Assembly (NCBI GenBank): GCA_942486035.1
Contig: CALNXK010000585.1
Span: forward strand, 10,001 to 74,000
Length of the DNA: 64,000 nucleotides
Direction of reading: 5' to 3'
DNA from: Porites lobata
Taxonomy: Eukaryota > Cnidaria > Anthozoa > Scleractinia > Poritidae
Shown here in pieces: positions 12,168 through 23,700 of the stretch. A program made the position numbers and the translations under genes. Within the stretch, counting starts at the first letter, position 1, and each line of letters opens with the position of its first letter. The notes under the pieces are model-generated. The model was not told the DNA's origin. It saw only the letters and a program-made list of their open reading frames with translations, and ran no database searches.

Positions 12168-12421
12168 ACACAGAACTTGAAAATCGACCTTCGTCATACT
12201 TGACTAAACACAGCAGTCCAGCTCGTGGAAAAAAACTTACTTCGTCAAAAGAACTCGCTTGGAACTTGTATACCGTTTAACTTAAGGTTCTAGAAAATAC
12301 TAAACAGGCGAATAGTAGTAGCTTTTCGACATATTTTATGATTTCAGTAACGGATGCAAATCTGCTGACTCATGCTGAAATGTAAACATGCCCTAATTAA
12401 TTTTTCATGAATAATCCAAAA
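12168..12421. repeat. Dispersed repeat, copy 1 (LINE 5' region)
   Basis: This segment matches 62926-63172 in the same orientation with few differences, from CACAGAACTTGAAAATCG to TTCATGAATAATCCAAA. The second copy lies immediately 5' of a minus-strand LINE ORF1, so the repeat is probably the 5' UTR/promoter of that LINE family. No ORF1 is seen next to copy 1. Confidence 0.75.
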
Positions 12422-13458
12422 ACGTAGAGAACGTTCGAGAAAGTCACGCAACGCATGGAAGCAATTTTACTACGTAACACTCAACAAAGACAATATGTCT
12501 TTGTGCAGCCTTTTGTAACGTTAAATTCATCATAAAACAGTTCGAAGGAGGTATCACTCTTGAAATGTTTTTCAACACTCGAAGAGGAATTTCGTGTCTC
12601 CGCGTGGCCACGTAATATCCTCTATTTATTCCTCGAGTAAATTAAAGACTAAACTCGAAGTGATCTCAAGATATCGCGAAGTAGTCCGGTCTCAGTTCGT
12701 GAAATAGCCGAAACAAGCCTAACAGTCACGAACTTGCTCGCCCAATCTTGGCCAAAACTAGTGCATCATTTCCTAACTATTTTTGATATTTCGAACTACC
12801 CTTTGTGGTAGTAGCGTAATCGGCTAATCCCTCAGCTAGCTATCGATCTATACTAAAAGGAGTGTTTTAAATAGTTTTTGTTTGCATAAGGTATATGGTA
12901 GTTAAATTTGCATGCATTGCGCGTGCGGGTGCGTATTTCCGTTTGCCGGAAAAATCTTGATGGCCGAGATCTACATGCCCTGCTTTGGCTTTAAAAATAA
13001 GGACCAGGTTTTTCAAATCCCTTCTATTCTCCATTGGCAATAGGTCAAGTTTGAGTAACCGATCCTTATAATTTATGTCCTTCGGATAATTCAAAATAAA
13101 CTTCGTAGCTCTGCGCTTCAAACTTTCTAAAAGAAGTTTGTCCTTACAAGTGTAAGGGGACCAAATTTCACTAGCGGATTCCAATTTGGGTCGAAGAATT
13201 GAACAGTATAAAAGTTTCCTAGTGTCAGTGTTACTGATGTCTCTGCAGATTCGGCGAATAAGGCCAAGAGTATGGTTTTGCTCTCAAGGAGGTCTGATTT
13301 ACGTGTTAAGACCACGGAAGGTTGTCCGGAATGGTTATGCCCTAGTCGCTGGTTTCGCTAGCTGTGGTTAGTAGGGTCCCATCTAGGTGGTATTCTTTGT
13401 ATGACGGTGATTTTTTCCAGGAGATGTTTAGGGCCTTGGCACTTTGGCACGCTGAGGC

Positions 13459-14209
13459 TCATTGTCCAGATGTGACTCCAGTTGGAGAGAAGTTTCTTAA
13501 GAGAGATCTTATATCAGAACTTCGAAATGATCGTGTATAATTTGGAGTCGTCAGCGAAATTGCTATTTTATAGTGATGTTGGGTGCATCGTGGAATATTG
13601 TCGATGTAGGCTAGAAAGAGTAAAGGGCCCAATAGGGAGCCTTGAGCTACTCCAGAAGTAAGTTGAAGCAAGTTGGAACAGGTACCCTGTAGCGCTACTC
13701 TCTGAGATCTGTTGGAGAGATAGCTCTGGAACCATTGTCTCTACTGGCCTGATATACAAAAGCGAGACAACTTGTTGATCACGGTTGAGTGGGGGGACTT
13801 TGTCGAACGCTTTAGCAAAGTCTAAATAAACCATGACTTCGTGATTGACTTGAACAAGCTGAGTGACAGTGGACCTTCCACTGAGAAATCCGTGTTGCAG
13901 GTGACATAGCCGAGGCAAAATGTGCAGATAACAATGATTGAAAACACACCTTTCAAAGCTTTTGGACGAGATAGATAATGAAGAAATTTGACGATAGTTT
14001 TTGGCTAGCGCTGGGTCATCTTTTTTGAAAACAGGACAAACATGTTCCGGTTTCCACTGATCTGGGAATTCACCCAGTGACAGCGAAAGGTTGAAGAGAC
14101 GGCAGAGAGAAACGGAAATTTCGGGCGCCGTTTCCTTTAGCAATCGACCTGAAATGTTGTCCGGACCAGGCGCTTTGGCTGGATCGATGTTATTCAAAAC
14201 TTTTGCCAC
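13459..14209 (-). pseudogene. LINE A reverse transcriptase
   Basis: Two overlapping minus-strand frames (14209-13568 and 13671-13459) together show RT motifs: the N-terminal KAPGPDNISGRLLKE, the fingers region PVFKKDD, YLDFAKAFDKVP (catalytic Asp in motif A) and SGVAQGSLLGPLLF (motif B). The downstream xxDD motif is not intact, and at least one frameshift separates the parts. This is a non-functional copy. Confidence 0.85.
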
Positions 14210-14827
14210 CTCTGTATGATGATAAAATAAGTTCGCTTGAGTGGTCGGAGCAGCAGTCTCCAGGGGGAATCAATTGTGCCAAAAAGTGTGCTTTGTTTTA
14301 GTGGTTAGATACAAAATGTTGGCCGCCTCTCAGAAAGGTAGGTGCGCGATTCTGTTTTGTCATAGATTTGACGAAGGACCACAAGCGTTTAGAGTTATTA
14401 AGAAGAGATTCTCTAATTTTGGTGGAATAGTGCTTTTCTTGATCTTGATAAGTGCTTTAGCCTCGCGTCTTATTTGTCTGAACTTCTTTTGGTCATCGCG
14501 CTTCCACTTTTTTACTGCAGTTCTCACTTTGTTTTTGACTTTAATTAATTAAAGAAATTCCTGATCGATCCAGGGATACTCATTTACATTTCGCACTTTG
14601 CTTTTTGGAATGTGTAGGTTGACAGCCGTGAGAAATACATGAGACAGGTTGGGAAGCGAAGCGTTTATATCGTTTTCCACAAAACGTAATTCCCAGTCAA
14701 TTAAACTGAGTTCACTTTTGAGGCCTGACCAGCCAGCTTTCTAGGAATACAAAGGAATAGGAATACATACTTGTCGTTTGACTTGGGGATTTCTTGCGAT
14801 TCGCACGTCAATGCAAAATTTGATGAG

Positions 14828-15223
14828 TTAATGGTCTGACTCCAAAATATCGTAAAATCCTAGGATGTTAACAATCTTATCGGGAATGTTTGTGAGCACC
14901 AAATCCAATAAATTCTCCTGTTGCGTTGGAAAATCGACAACTTGCCAGACAAAGTGATCCTTGATTGACTTGGTGAAGAGGTTATAAGTGTCGCTATCGG
15001 TGGAAGAGATCCTAATGGACCAGTCAATATTTGGTAGGTTAAAACCACCAACAATGAAGAGTTGATCCAATTTCTCCCTGGAACCTTGGCGAAGATATTT
15101 TGTAAACTCAGTCAAGTACCAACAGTCAGAGGATAGAGGGCGGTAGAATACTACCATTAAGATCTTTTTCTTACACGATGGACGAAGCTTCCGACACACA
15201 AGAATTTCAGCCGAAGTTTCCAT
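14828..15223 (-). pseudogene. LINE A endonuclease (C-terminal half)
   Basis: A 131-codon minus-strand frame from an APE-like endonuclease/exonuclease/phosphatase fold. FYRPLSSD, then FIVGGFNLPNIDW (normally GDFN, here GGFN, so the catalytic Asp appears lost) and the terminal ESDH are visible. Frames upstream to about 15355 (RAGGVLLAVRN) extend it. The N-terminal part is missing. Confidence 0.8.
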
Positions 15224-15362
15224 ATCAGGTCTTTTAGGGCTTGGAATAGTATTACGGACTGCTAAAAGGACACCTCCTGCACGGGGCGCTGGTCAAAAAT
15301 CTCTCCTATTAATGGCAAAGTCTATGTTGGGCAGAATCTCGCAACTGTTAATTAACTTCCGT

Positions 15363-15365
<3 letters not shown>

Positions 15366-15400
<35 letters not shown>

Positions 15401-15402
15401 TA
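15366..15402. repeat. (AAT)n microsatellite
   Basis: About twelve tandem AAT units at the junction between LINE B's flank and the 5' truncation of LINE A. Confidence 0.9.
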
Positions 15403-15581
15403 GATTCTTATTAAGCTCATTTCTATCCTCAATGCGCTTTACATTACGAAAGCCGATTGAAGATCATTACATTTCTAGCCTACATACATACATACATACT
15501 TTATTGACTTTCCCAAGGGGCTTTTCAAAGACAATACATGATCCTATTTACAATTAAAAATGTTTTAAAATATATATAAAA

Positions 15582-16127
15582 TTACAATTCTTTAAGTAAT
15601 TTAGTACGTAAACGAGTTTTAAAAACATCAATCGAGTTACACAGTTTAAAGGAATTGTCTAAGGAGTTCCATAAGTTCACAGTTCTATAGAAAAATGTTC
15701 TCTGACCGGCAGCTGTTCTGAAAAAGGGAATTTGTAAAAGCTGTGAATTTCTGGTGCTACGTCGGCTAACCTCTGCTCGCTTTATGAATTTTGATGTAAG
15801 GTATTCAGGGGCTTGACCGGTCATACATTTAAAAGCCATTGTAGCGTTCCGGTAATAAAGCTGTCTGGGAACTGAAAGCCAATTTAGCTCCTTGCGAATT
15901 GGTGTAACATGGTCAAATTTACGCGCGCCGCTAACAATGCGGCATGCGAAGTTCTGCACTGCCTGTAACTTGTTGACATTACATTTTGAGGTATTTGACC
16001 AAACATTGGAGCAATAAAATAACCTGCTAAAAACTAAGGAATTAATAATCATCAAAAGTGTACGTTTGTCGAAGACATGCTTGACACGGTTTATCTGGCC
16101 AAGGTGGGAATGGTGTTGGAACACCAT
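15582..16127 (-). pseudogene. LINE B RT C-terminal region
   Basis: A 181-codon open frame matching the conserved region downstream of LINE reverse transcriptases. Motifs are RIVSGARKFDHVTPIRKELNW and the terminal TVNLWNSLDNSF, ending in a basic stretch before the stop. It no longer connects in frame to the catalytic domain at 16091-16468. Confidence 0.8.
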
Positions 16128-16468
16128 TCCCCTATTTTAAACAGGTCGTCTTCCAAATCAGCAATTGCATCCAGGTTGGCTTTAAGCTCGAAGGAAGTGA
16201 TGAGTTTCGTATCATCTACATAACTCTGGGTGCTGCATTTCTGTGGGATCAATGGAAGATCGTTCGTATATATGCTAAAAAGAAGTGGGCCCAAGATGCT
16301 TCCTTGAGGAACGCCACTGGTCACAGACAAAGGCTCAGATAGCGTTGAATAGATTCGTACTACTTGTGACCTGTTGCTTAGGTAACTACGAAACCATTGG
16401 AGAGTGTCACTGGAAATTCCGACATCTTGCAATTTTAAAATTAACATTATTGTGACATTATACATCAA
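16091..16468 (-). pseudogene. LINE B RT catalytic fragment
   Basis: A 125-codon frame with the RT B motif (SGVPQGSILGPLLF) and the active-site motif YVDD. Upstream RT motifs are absent because the element is 5'-truncated at 16469. Confidence 0.8.
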
Positions 16469-16672
16469 GTATTGTAAAACTTTAAAAATCCTAATTGTAA
16501 AACTTTAAAAATCCTAAAACGTTAAGCATGAAAATCAATTGTAACATTATACATCAAGTATTGTAAAACTTAAAAAAAAAAATTCCTAAAATGTTATGTT
16601 TGTAAAAACTTTAAAAAACCAACTTGTAAAACTTAAAAATCCTAAAATGTTAAGCATGAGAATCAATTGAAA
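16440..16672. repeat. Tandem AT-rich repeats at the LINE C 3' end
   Basis: Two to three imperfect units containing ATCCTAAAA, GTTAAGCATGA, AATCAATTG and TTGTAAAACTTTAAAAA lie between the LINE B truncation point and the LINE C coding end. They look like a repeated 3' UTR tail of LINE C. Confidence 0.6.
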
Positions 16673-17268
16673 CATTTCCTGAATAGAAATGTTTTAAGTT
16701 TTGTTTTAAATGTTGTAACACTGTCCGCATTTTTTATATATTCTGGGGTAGTGTTCCATAATTGAGGTGCTGCAGTGGAAAACGCGCGTCCTCCATATGT
16801 TTTGGATTTTATGGCTGGGGTGCATAATAGCGAACAGGATGACGATCGTAGAGCTCTTGATGGATGATAATCCATAATCAGAGGTTCCAGATATCCAGCA
16901 GATTGTCCATTTAAGATCTTATATGTGATAAAAAGAATCTTAAAATGAATCCTTGCTTCCACAGGTAGCCAGTGCAGGCTCTTTAATAAAGGTGTAATGT
17001 GGTCAGAGCTGCGGGCTCCTGTTATCATTCGAGCTGCGGTATTCTGAATTCTTTGTAACTTATCTCTCTGGTATTTTCGGATGTCATATAAGAGACTATT
17101 GCAATAGTCGAGCATGGAAATCAGAAGGGAATTCACTAACATTTTCAATCCACCGGAAGGAAGGTACTTTCGAATACGACCAATTGATCTTATGGCATAA
17201 CTGGCTTTCTTGCACATTTCGTTGATATGTTCAGTGAAAGACAAGGTTTTATCTATGATGACACCCAA
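16663..17268 (-). pseudogene. LINE C RT C-terminal region
   Basis: A 201-codon open frame with the LINE signature after the RT palm: LDYCNSLLYDI, RIQNTAARMITGARSSDHITP, LKSLHWLPVEARI and AFSTAAPQLWN. It is separated from the RT core by a frame break near 17300-17400. Confidence 0.85.
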
Positions 17269-17408
17269 ATTCTTGGCTTTGTTTTCACTTCTACTGAGGT
17301 GTTAGCTAATGACAATGTTTCGTAAACTGTAGGTTGCTTGCTGAAACGCGAAGTGAAATGTAATATTTCAGTTTTTCCAGGGTTGCACTTTAACATATTC
17401 TTAGTGTT

Positions 17409-18032
17409 CTACGCAAAAACATCATTGATGCATCCCTTTGAAACACCGACAGAGTCAACGGATTGTTTAGGATCGTCAATGATGATGTAAATTTGGATGT
17501 CGTCCGCATAGAACATGGAGTCGAGACCGTGGCGACGTATAACATCTTGGAGAGGTGCCATATAAAGAGTGAACAGCAGCGGCCCGAGTATTGAGCCCTG
17601 GGGAACGCCATATTCTAAACATCGTTGCGGAGATGTTGCATCCGCTATAGAAACTCGCTGAGATCGGCCAAGCAAGTAAGAGGAGAACCATTTTAGAGCT
17701 GTTTCTGTGAAATTAAAATATTTCCTTAGCCTCGCGAGGAGAATTTGGTGATCGAGGGCGTCGAATGCTGCGGACAGGTCAAGTAGCACAAGTATTACTT
17801 CACCGTTGGTGTCAAGAGTCTTTAGGGTGTCATCGGTAACTCTAAGTATCGCAGTCTCTGTTGAGTGATATTTCCTATAAGCAGACTGTAAGGAAGGAAA
17901 CAGGTCATTGTCATTCAAGTAGTTGTGAACTTGGATGGCAGCTGATTTTTCTAATACCTTGCAGAGGAATGGTATGTTAGCTATAGGTCTGTAATTAGCC
18001 AATAAATCAGGTTTAAGATCAGGTTTTTTCAA
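17409..18032 (-). pseudogene. LINE C reverse transcriptase core
   Basis: A 207-codon frame with ANYRPIANIPFLCKVLEK, LVLLDLSAAFDALDH (motif A Asp), YGVPQGSILGPLLFTLY (motif B) and MFYADDIQIY (catalytic YADD). The catalytic residues are intact, but the frame ends early and the endonuclease is gone. Confidence 0.88.
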
Positions 18033-19102
18033 TTTTGGACGAACCAGCGATGTTTTTAATGAGGTTGGAAGATCCCATTTGAGAACGATTGTCTCACAAT
18101 TCCGCTGACTATAGCTAGTACAGAACTTATGTTATCTTTAATAATATGCGTCGGGATCGGATCGAGGGAGCAGGTCTTGTTTGAGAGGGATGACAGGACG
18201 TTCTTGATGCTTTTATTTGATGGCGGCGTAAACTGAGGAAATTCACAGTTAGCCATATCTCGGTAATAGCCAGCAAATCCGCGTTTGTGGCAAGAACTAT
18301 GAGAACTTATAGTTCGTCGGTCTTGTTGACCGAGCGTTTGGTCGTGCGTTCATGTAAGACAACTGATGTTTAGTTGTGCTTCAGTATCATGACGACAAGT
18401 CCTAGAGTTTGCAGTGGACGTTGAATCCGCGCTGGGGCTAGGGTTTGGATGGATTAAACCTTGTAATTTCAGCCTACTTAGTTGGAAAATAGCGCATGAG
18501 TTGCTGTAGAACAAGATAAGGCTATGGTTGCCACGAACAATAATGCGTTAAAACTGGTTGTGATTTGTAAAACATCCGGAGGTACGGCTTTCCTGTAGAT
18601 TTACCATCGAGTTGGATAACAGCAAGAGAGAATGAGCTCATTCTCTCTTGATAACAATTATTATATATGGGCTGGTTAGACTTCTCAGGCTAACAAGAAG
18701 AACAACGTGAAAAACTTCGTGTCTCGCGGAGCCTTTCCGCGCCGCCATCTTGCGTGCAATTCAGTAGACAAGAAAAGATAAAGGCTAGTCGTCAATTTTT
18801 AAATGTTAAAATTTTGTTTTTTCCATACACTTAGCGTAAACTCTTCACCTGAATACTGACAGAAAGTCCATATTGAGATGGAGAACTATTTATTCAGCAA
18901 AACGTTCTTTTTGAAACCATATTTAAAGAATATGACACAAAATGAGGGTGATGCTTTTTGAAGCTTGCGACTGCAATGATTACTATCTTCATTTACCTTA
19001 GTTTGTATTTCTGAGGTCGCATCACCATCTTCATTCAATGTTTCATTCCTTTCACAGGTAAAGATGAACTCAACAAACTGACCTGCTCCCAATGTGGAGG
19101 TT

Positions 19103-19190
19103 CGCCATGGCTCAGTTGGTAGAGCACTGCATGTTTTTTAAATTTTGATATTGCAGAGACCATGAGTTCCATTCGAATCCCACTGGAAAT
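19103..19190 (+). mobile_element. tRNA-derived SINE head
   Basis: An A-box (ATGGCTCAGTTGGTAGAGC) and a B-box-like ATTCGAATCCC sit on the plus strand, separated by a longer loop than in a real tRNA because of an AT-rich insert. The acceptor ends do not pair. Confidence 0.5.
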
Positions 19191-19358
19191 CCCTAATTAT
19201 TATTATTGGGGGAAAGGGGGGTGCTTGATTTGCTATCTCTTAAAAATTTTGAAGAGGACTGTGACGATCATATCTTCATGTAATTTTTGTATTTCTGCAG
19301 CTCACATTACCTTCATTCTATCGATCTTCATCATTATCATCATCACCTTTACCATTAC

Positions 19359-19360
<2 letters not shown>

Positions 19361-19397
<37 letters not shown>
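19361..19397. repeat. (ATT)n microsatellite
   Basis: About twelve tandem ATT units; it could be the tail of the adjacent SINE. Confidence 0.9.
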
Positions 19398-19398
<1 letters not shown>

Positions 19399-20720
19399 CA
19401 CACATTACCTTTTGCACACCTTTATCAGTTGCTCTCTTTAGAACCTCTACAAAGTCATCTACATTTTTTTCCAAATATAAAATATTAGTTTTTAAAATAA
19501 CATGATTTTCTTAATTACTAGAACAGTACATAAGTTCATTACAAAACCTAACCTTCATGAGCCTTCTTCCCGTGATAAATACCTTTAAACATTGAATCTG
19601 CAAAATAATCATGCGTAAAAGATAGCGTTGTTCTTTCTTTTCTTATCCTTGCCTACTGAAAAACGGCTTCTAATTTACCTTATTAGTATTTTATTGAAAA
19701 AAAAATCCAAAATTTATAATACCTGTTAGATTCACCCCAATATCTTGTAAATAAGAAAAGATATTAGTATTGGCCAGGGTATTGTTACTTCATCGAACAA
19801 ACATCATGGAAAACAACAAGATCGGCAACAGATTGAAAAAATGACCAAAATCAAGGCTAAAACATCAACACACCAATGAATCGAAGCAAACCTGCTGTCG
19901 CCATCTTGGAAATCATTGTAATTTATATTATAGTAGGTTTTATATGACATGAAACATGTTTGCTTAAAACGCCGCTGAATATACTATCACTTTTTTGGCG
20001 CAGCCTTCGTCCCCAGTGTCTTCTCGTTTTCCAATATGGTGGCTACAGCACATGACATGTTTGTTACATGACGTACAATGCACCGCTAACACTCCGCTGG
20101 ACTTGTGTTGCGTAGGCCAATATTAAACAGGTCTTATTTAAAATTTTTCCGTGACAGCCTTTTTCATCCCATCTGCCAGTTGGTAAGTTTCCGTCTGCTT
20201 TCAAATCAAAATGTTTTCCCTAGATATGTAGTATTTGGGTTACAAGCTATCGCGTGAAAGTAACCTGGTAACAACGTAACTTAGCAAACAGGATCTTTAT
20301 AAGCGCTTATCTTGTGTCAGCAAATCTGCTATGTCATTGTTGTTTACGGCTATTACATAACTGTACATAACCGTAAGTGTACATTCCCAGTTCTATGGCG
20401 ATGCGGAGTCAGGCAATTAGTAGATACCAAAACCTGTGAATCGTATGAAAAAACTTAAAGTTAGGAATGGCACAATATAGAGTTCAAAATATGTCTATCC
20501 TTTGAGGCATGATATCAATTATAATATAGGCTCAAACAAAATTAGAAACGTGACGATACATGCTTCAGCATAAATATATCTCTTGTCCGTGGAAGTTGAT
20601 CAATATTTTGCTTGTTTTTCCAGTTGCGCTGGCAGCAGCGTTTGTTATTAAGAGAACTGACGTGGTTGCAATAGCCAGTTTGCTTTCCGTAGATGCTGAC
20701 TGAGTACGTGCCTAAACTTG

Positions 20721-23700
20721 ATGATGAAGTGCCTTGTGGTGTTTCTGTATTTCGGAGCTTTCCTCCCGTGTTTTTATCTGGAATGCAAAGGTGAGTACAC
20801 GCGATCTTGATCTGAATTTTCTAATCTGAGTGCGGTGAAAAATTCTGAACATTTTGTTTCAACTATGACTGAGCGTTTCCTCAAACTTCATCAAGGGTGA
20901 CGCTAGGATTTTTTCTGTGATACCTGATTTTAAATCATTTCATCAACAAACAAAAAAAAGAAAAACAGAAAACAGAGGGAAAGTTTCCTTTTCTTTTTGA
21001 CAATATTTTCTCTACATACTCATCGTGGTGGCAGTTTTCTTACACAAACAGTTCAAAACGTGAATAGTGCAGATCGACATGTATAAACTTGCTAAATGAC
21101 GTGCATTTGGCTGTTTGGAATTTTTTAAGTACAGTGTATGAACAGATTCATTTTCCGTATTATTTTTTCTTTAATACACCCGTAATTGTCTGTCACTGAA
21201 TGCAGATAGCATTGACTCTGCAAGGCTGTGCTGCTATAGTATTATTTGGTGGCTCCTTGTTGCCTACTTTTTGGGGTGACAAAAAATTATTGATCAATAT
21301 TTAACAGTTAATAAATGAGGCTGAGTATCTTATGAAGAATTATGGAGATCGGCCGAGGTGGATAACACCCTCCGAGATTCATTCAAAATAATTCCTAGTT
21401 TAATCCATTGATGCATCGATGTTCAGTTCATCTTCGATAGTGTACGTTTAGGTTTGTCCAGCTCCACAAATATTCTCCAAATAGCAGATGTTAAACTCCG
21501 AGTTGTCTTCTTGCTGTTTTTGCTATGGTTTTAACTATTACTTCGCCTAGTTCCAGATGTAGTTCTTACTCTTGAAATGAGTGAATCGTCGGCCATTTTT
21601 GTTTTCACAACCAAAACAACTTAACCTCGTCCCAAGGTGTTATTGGTTAACGGTTCATTAACCTGTAGAAGGCTGCATTTTTGATGTCATTTCCTCATTA
21701 AACACAAAATTCGTCCAAATTTGGTCATCAGTAACTGGGTATGGGGAATTAAACTTGTGCTCTTAGCCAATCAGAATCGGGGAAATATTTTTGAATAATT
21801 TTTTTTACACATATTTCTTCAGTACTTGACTCTCTAGATACTCCTCAGACCTGTTCTGTACTTATTTTTCCTAGAGTACTTTTTAACAGCCTTGTAAATC
21901 ATTAGTTGTTATTAACTGCACAACTTTGCTTATTCAATTATTTATCAGCATTTAAGTATGATGGATTCTCACAACATGTTCAGTACTCTGGGAGAAAATC
22001 AGAAAACATATTGTTTATTGACAAGTTTCATCATCACCGGTTTAAAAGAAATGCAGATTCAAATGTACCAAGTTGCAAAGTGACTAACTGCACATATGTT
22101 AAGGTAAGATTTGTAAACATGCAGTAATCCATAATTCAATTTTTTGAAATGGGTCAAGTATCAGTTAATGAAAAATGCAGAGATATTGACTTTTATTCAA
22201 GTCACTCTTACTGTCAGTGATATTAGCCTAACAAAATTACTGTCTGCATGTACTGCCTCCTATATTCTTATAAGTGTTTTTTGTATTTTCAAACCCTCAC
22301 TAATTTTATTCATTATGTAGAGACCTTAAAAATGTATGTATTAAACCTGGCTTATAAAAAAAATTAATAGAAGTATTAACTTGATAAAACATAGGTAATT
22401 TAAAACCTGGTGGAAGTTCAGCCTTTAAATACAAACACAGGGACAATGTATGTGCTGCCTACAGAGCTATGATTTTGGGACTCCTCAATACAGTATGTTG
22501 AAGACAGAGTATTATGCACATCTCACCATATCAGCAACCCGGGGGGGTACTCCCTTACATTACCTATACGGGTATGTGCCGCCCAAAGGGGTCGTGATTT
22601 TGAAGCTCCTGGTTTAGAACGGGGTATCCATTTCAGACGCGGTTTCTAGAACGGGGTATGATATTTCGAACGCACGAAAGCTCTCCACTTTTGTAAGTAG
22701 CCATTTGAAAGCAAAAGGACAGATTGCTTTTAAAATACGGTTCAGTGCGTTAAGAAGCAAACCGTTGTACTCTTGTTACACCCTAGAACGGAGTATAAAA
22801 AATTGGCCCATTTCTAGAACGGGCTGTTAGTTTTAGGGCGAATTCTAGAACAGGGTATAAAAAATTGGCCTATTTTCTAGAACGGGGTATCAATTTTAGG
22901 GGAAATTTTTTCTAGAACGGGGTGCCAATTTGGAGTCCCGGGCGGAACATACCCACCCAAAAAAAATAACCAAGTGCCCCCCCGGGATCAGCAATGATTG
23001 ATAATATCTATGTAGAACTACAATTATGTATAAAGATATATATAGAATGCAGATACTCATCAAATCTTGACTTTCTCCATTTAATTTTAGGTAAATCATA
23101 AGTATTATGTGTCGCATACATACATCAGTGGCCAAAAATTTTGGCGGAATATAGAGGAAAATCCTAAAAGCAAAGTCCACCCTGTTCTTTCACAGACCTT
23201 CTTAAAAAAGTCGGTAAGTATTTGAAATGACTTTTATGACATAAATTTTGTAAGATGAGAGCAAAAGCAGCATGAAGCTGCAGTTACATGCAGTAGATGG
23301 CTTGCTGACAACCCAATTCCTTCATCTGGAACCCATTCCTCATTCAATACCAGAATAAGTCTTTTTTCTTCCTTGATTACAAAATGTACATGCACTAGTT
23401 GAATGTGAAATTGTTCTTTTCACAGACACTTAAGCTCAGCTTTATCTTTCCATACTATGGTCACTACCTTGATAGTGTGGTGCTGACAACTGGAGGTGAG
23501 TTGATTCAAATTATACATGAATAATTGTTTTATTGTTTTATTATCATTTTGCCAAAAAACACAAAATATACATATTAAATTAAAAAAAAAAAAGATGAGG
23601 CAACGGAGCCCAAGGAAGCCAATAAGGCTTGTGTATAGGACCACCTTTTAAAATTGTCATCTAATTAATAATTACAATACTGACATCGGCAATTTAGCTC

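Larger units (their letters stand above)
12867..15362 (-). mobile_element. LINE A (CR1/L2-like), 5'-truncated and decayed
   Basis: Read on the minus strand, this holds the C-terminal half of an APE-type endonuclease (about 15355-14828), a reverse transcriptase (14209-13459) and the C-terminal region with ASEIWSPYTCKDK and RRATKFILNYPKD (13184-12867). The frame is broken several times. It abuts an (AAT)n microsatellite at its 5' truncation. The order EN, RT, C-terminal domain is that of Jockey/CR1-group LINEs. Confidence 0.85.
15482..16469 (-). mobile_element. LINE B fragment (CR1/L2-like) with (TATG)n tail
   Basis: The minus strand encodes RT motif B and the catalytic box (SGVPQGSILGPLLF, then SYVDDTKL) in 16468-16091, and the C-terminal region in 16127-15582 (FSRLFYCSNVWSN, QAVQNFACRIVSGARKFDHVTP, TVNLWNSLD). 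A deletion or frameshift joins the two. The 3' end is a (TATG)n simple repeat at about 15482-15500, typical of this LINE group. The 5' part is missing. Confidence 0.85.
16663..18305 (-). mobile_element. LINE C (L2/CR1-like) with internal endonuclease deletion
   Basis: The minus strand encodes, in order, an endonuclease snippet (ADLLAITEIWL at about 18305-18260), an RT N-terminus (18256-18056), an RT core (18032-17409) and the C-terminal region (17268-16663). The EN snippet runs almost directly into the RT N-terminus, so most of the endonuclease has been deleted. Tandem AT-rich repeats form the 3' end. Confidence 0.85.
18306..20720. other. Intergenic region upstream of the first PLXDC-like gene
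   Basis: No gene recognised. It holds a tRNA-like SINE head at 19103-19190 and an (ATT)n array at 19361-19397. The promoter of the downstream gene should lie in its last few hundred bases; I see no clear TATA box or initiator. Confidence 0.4.
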
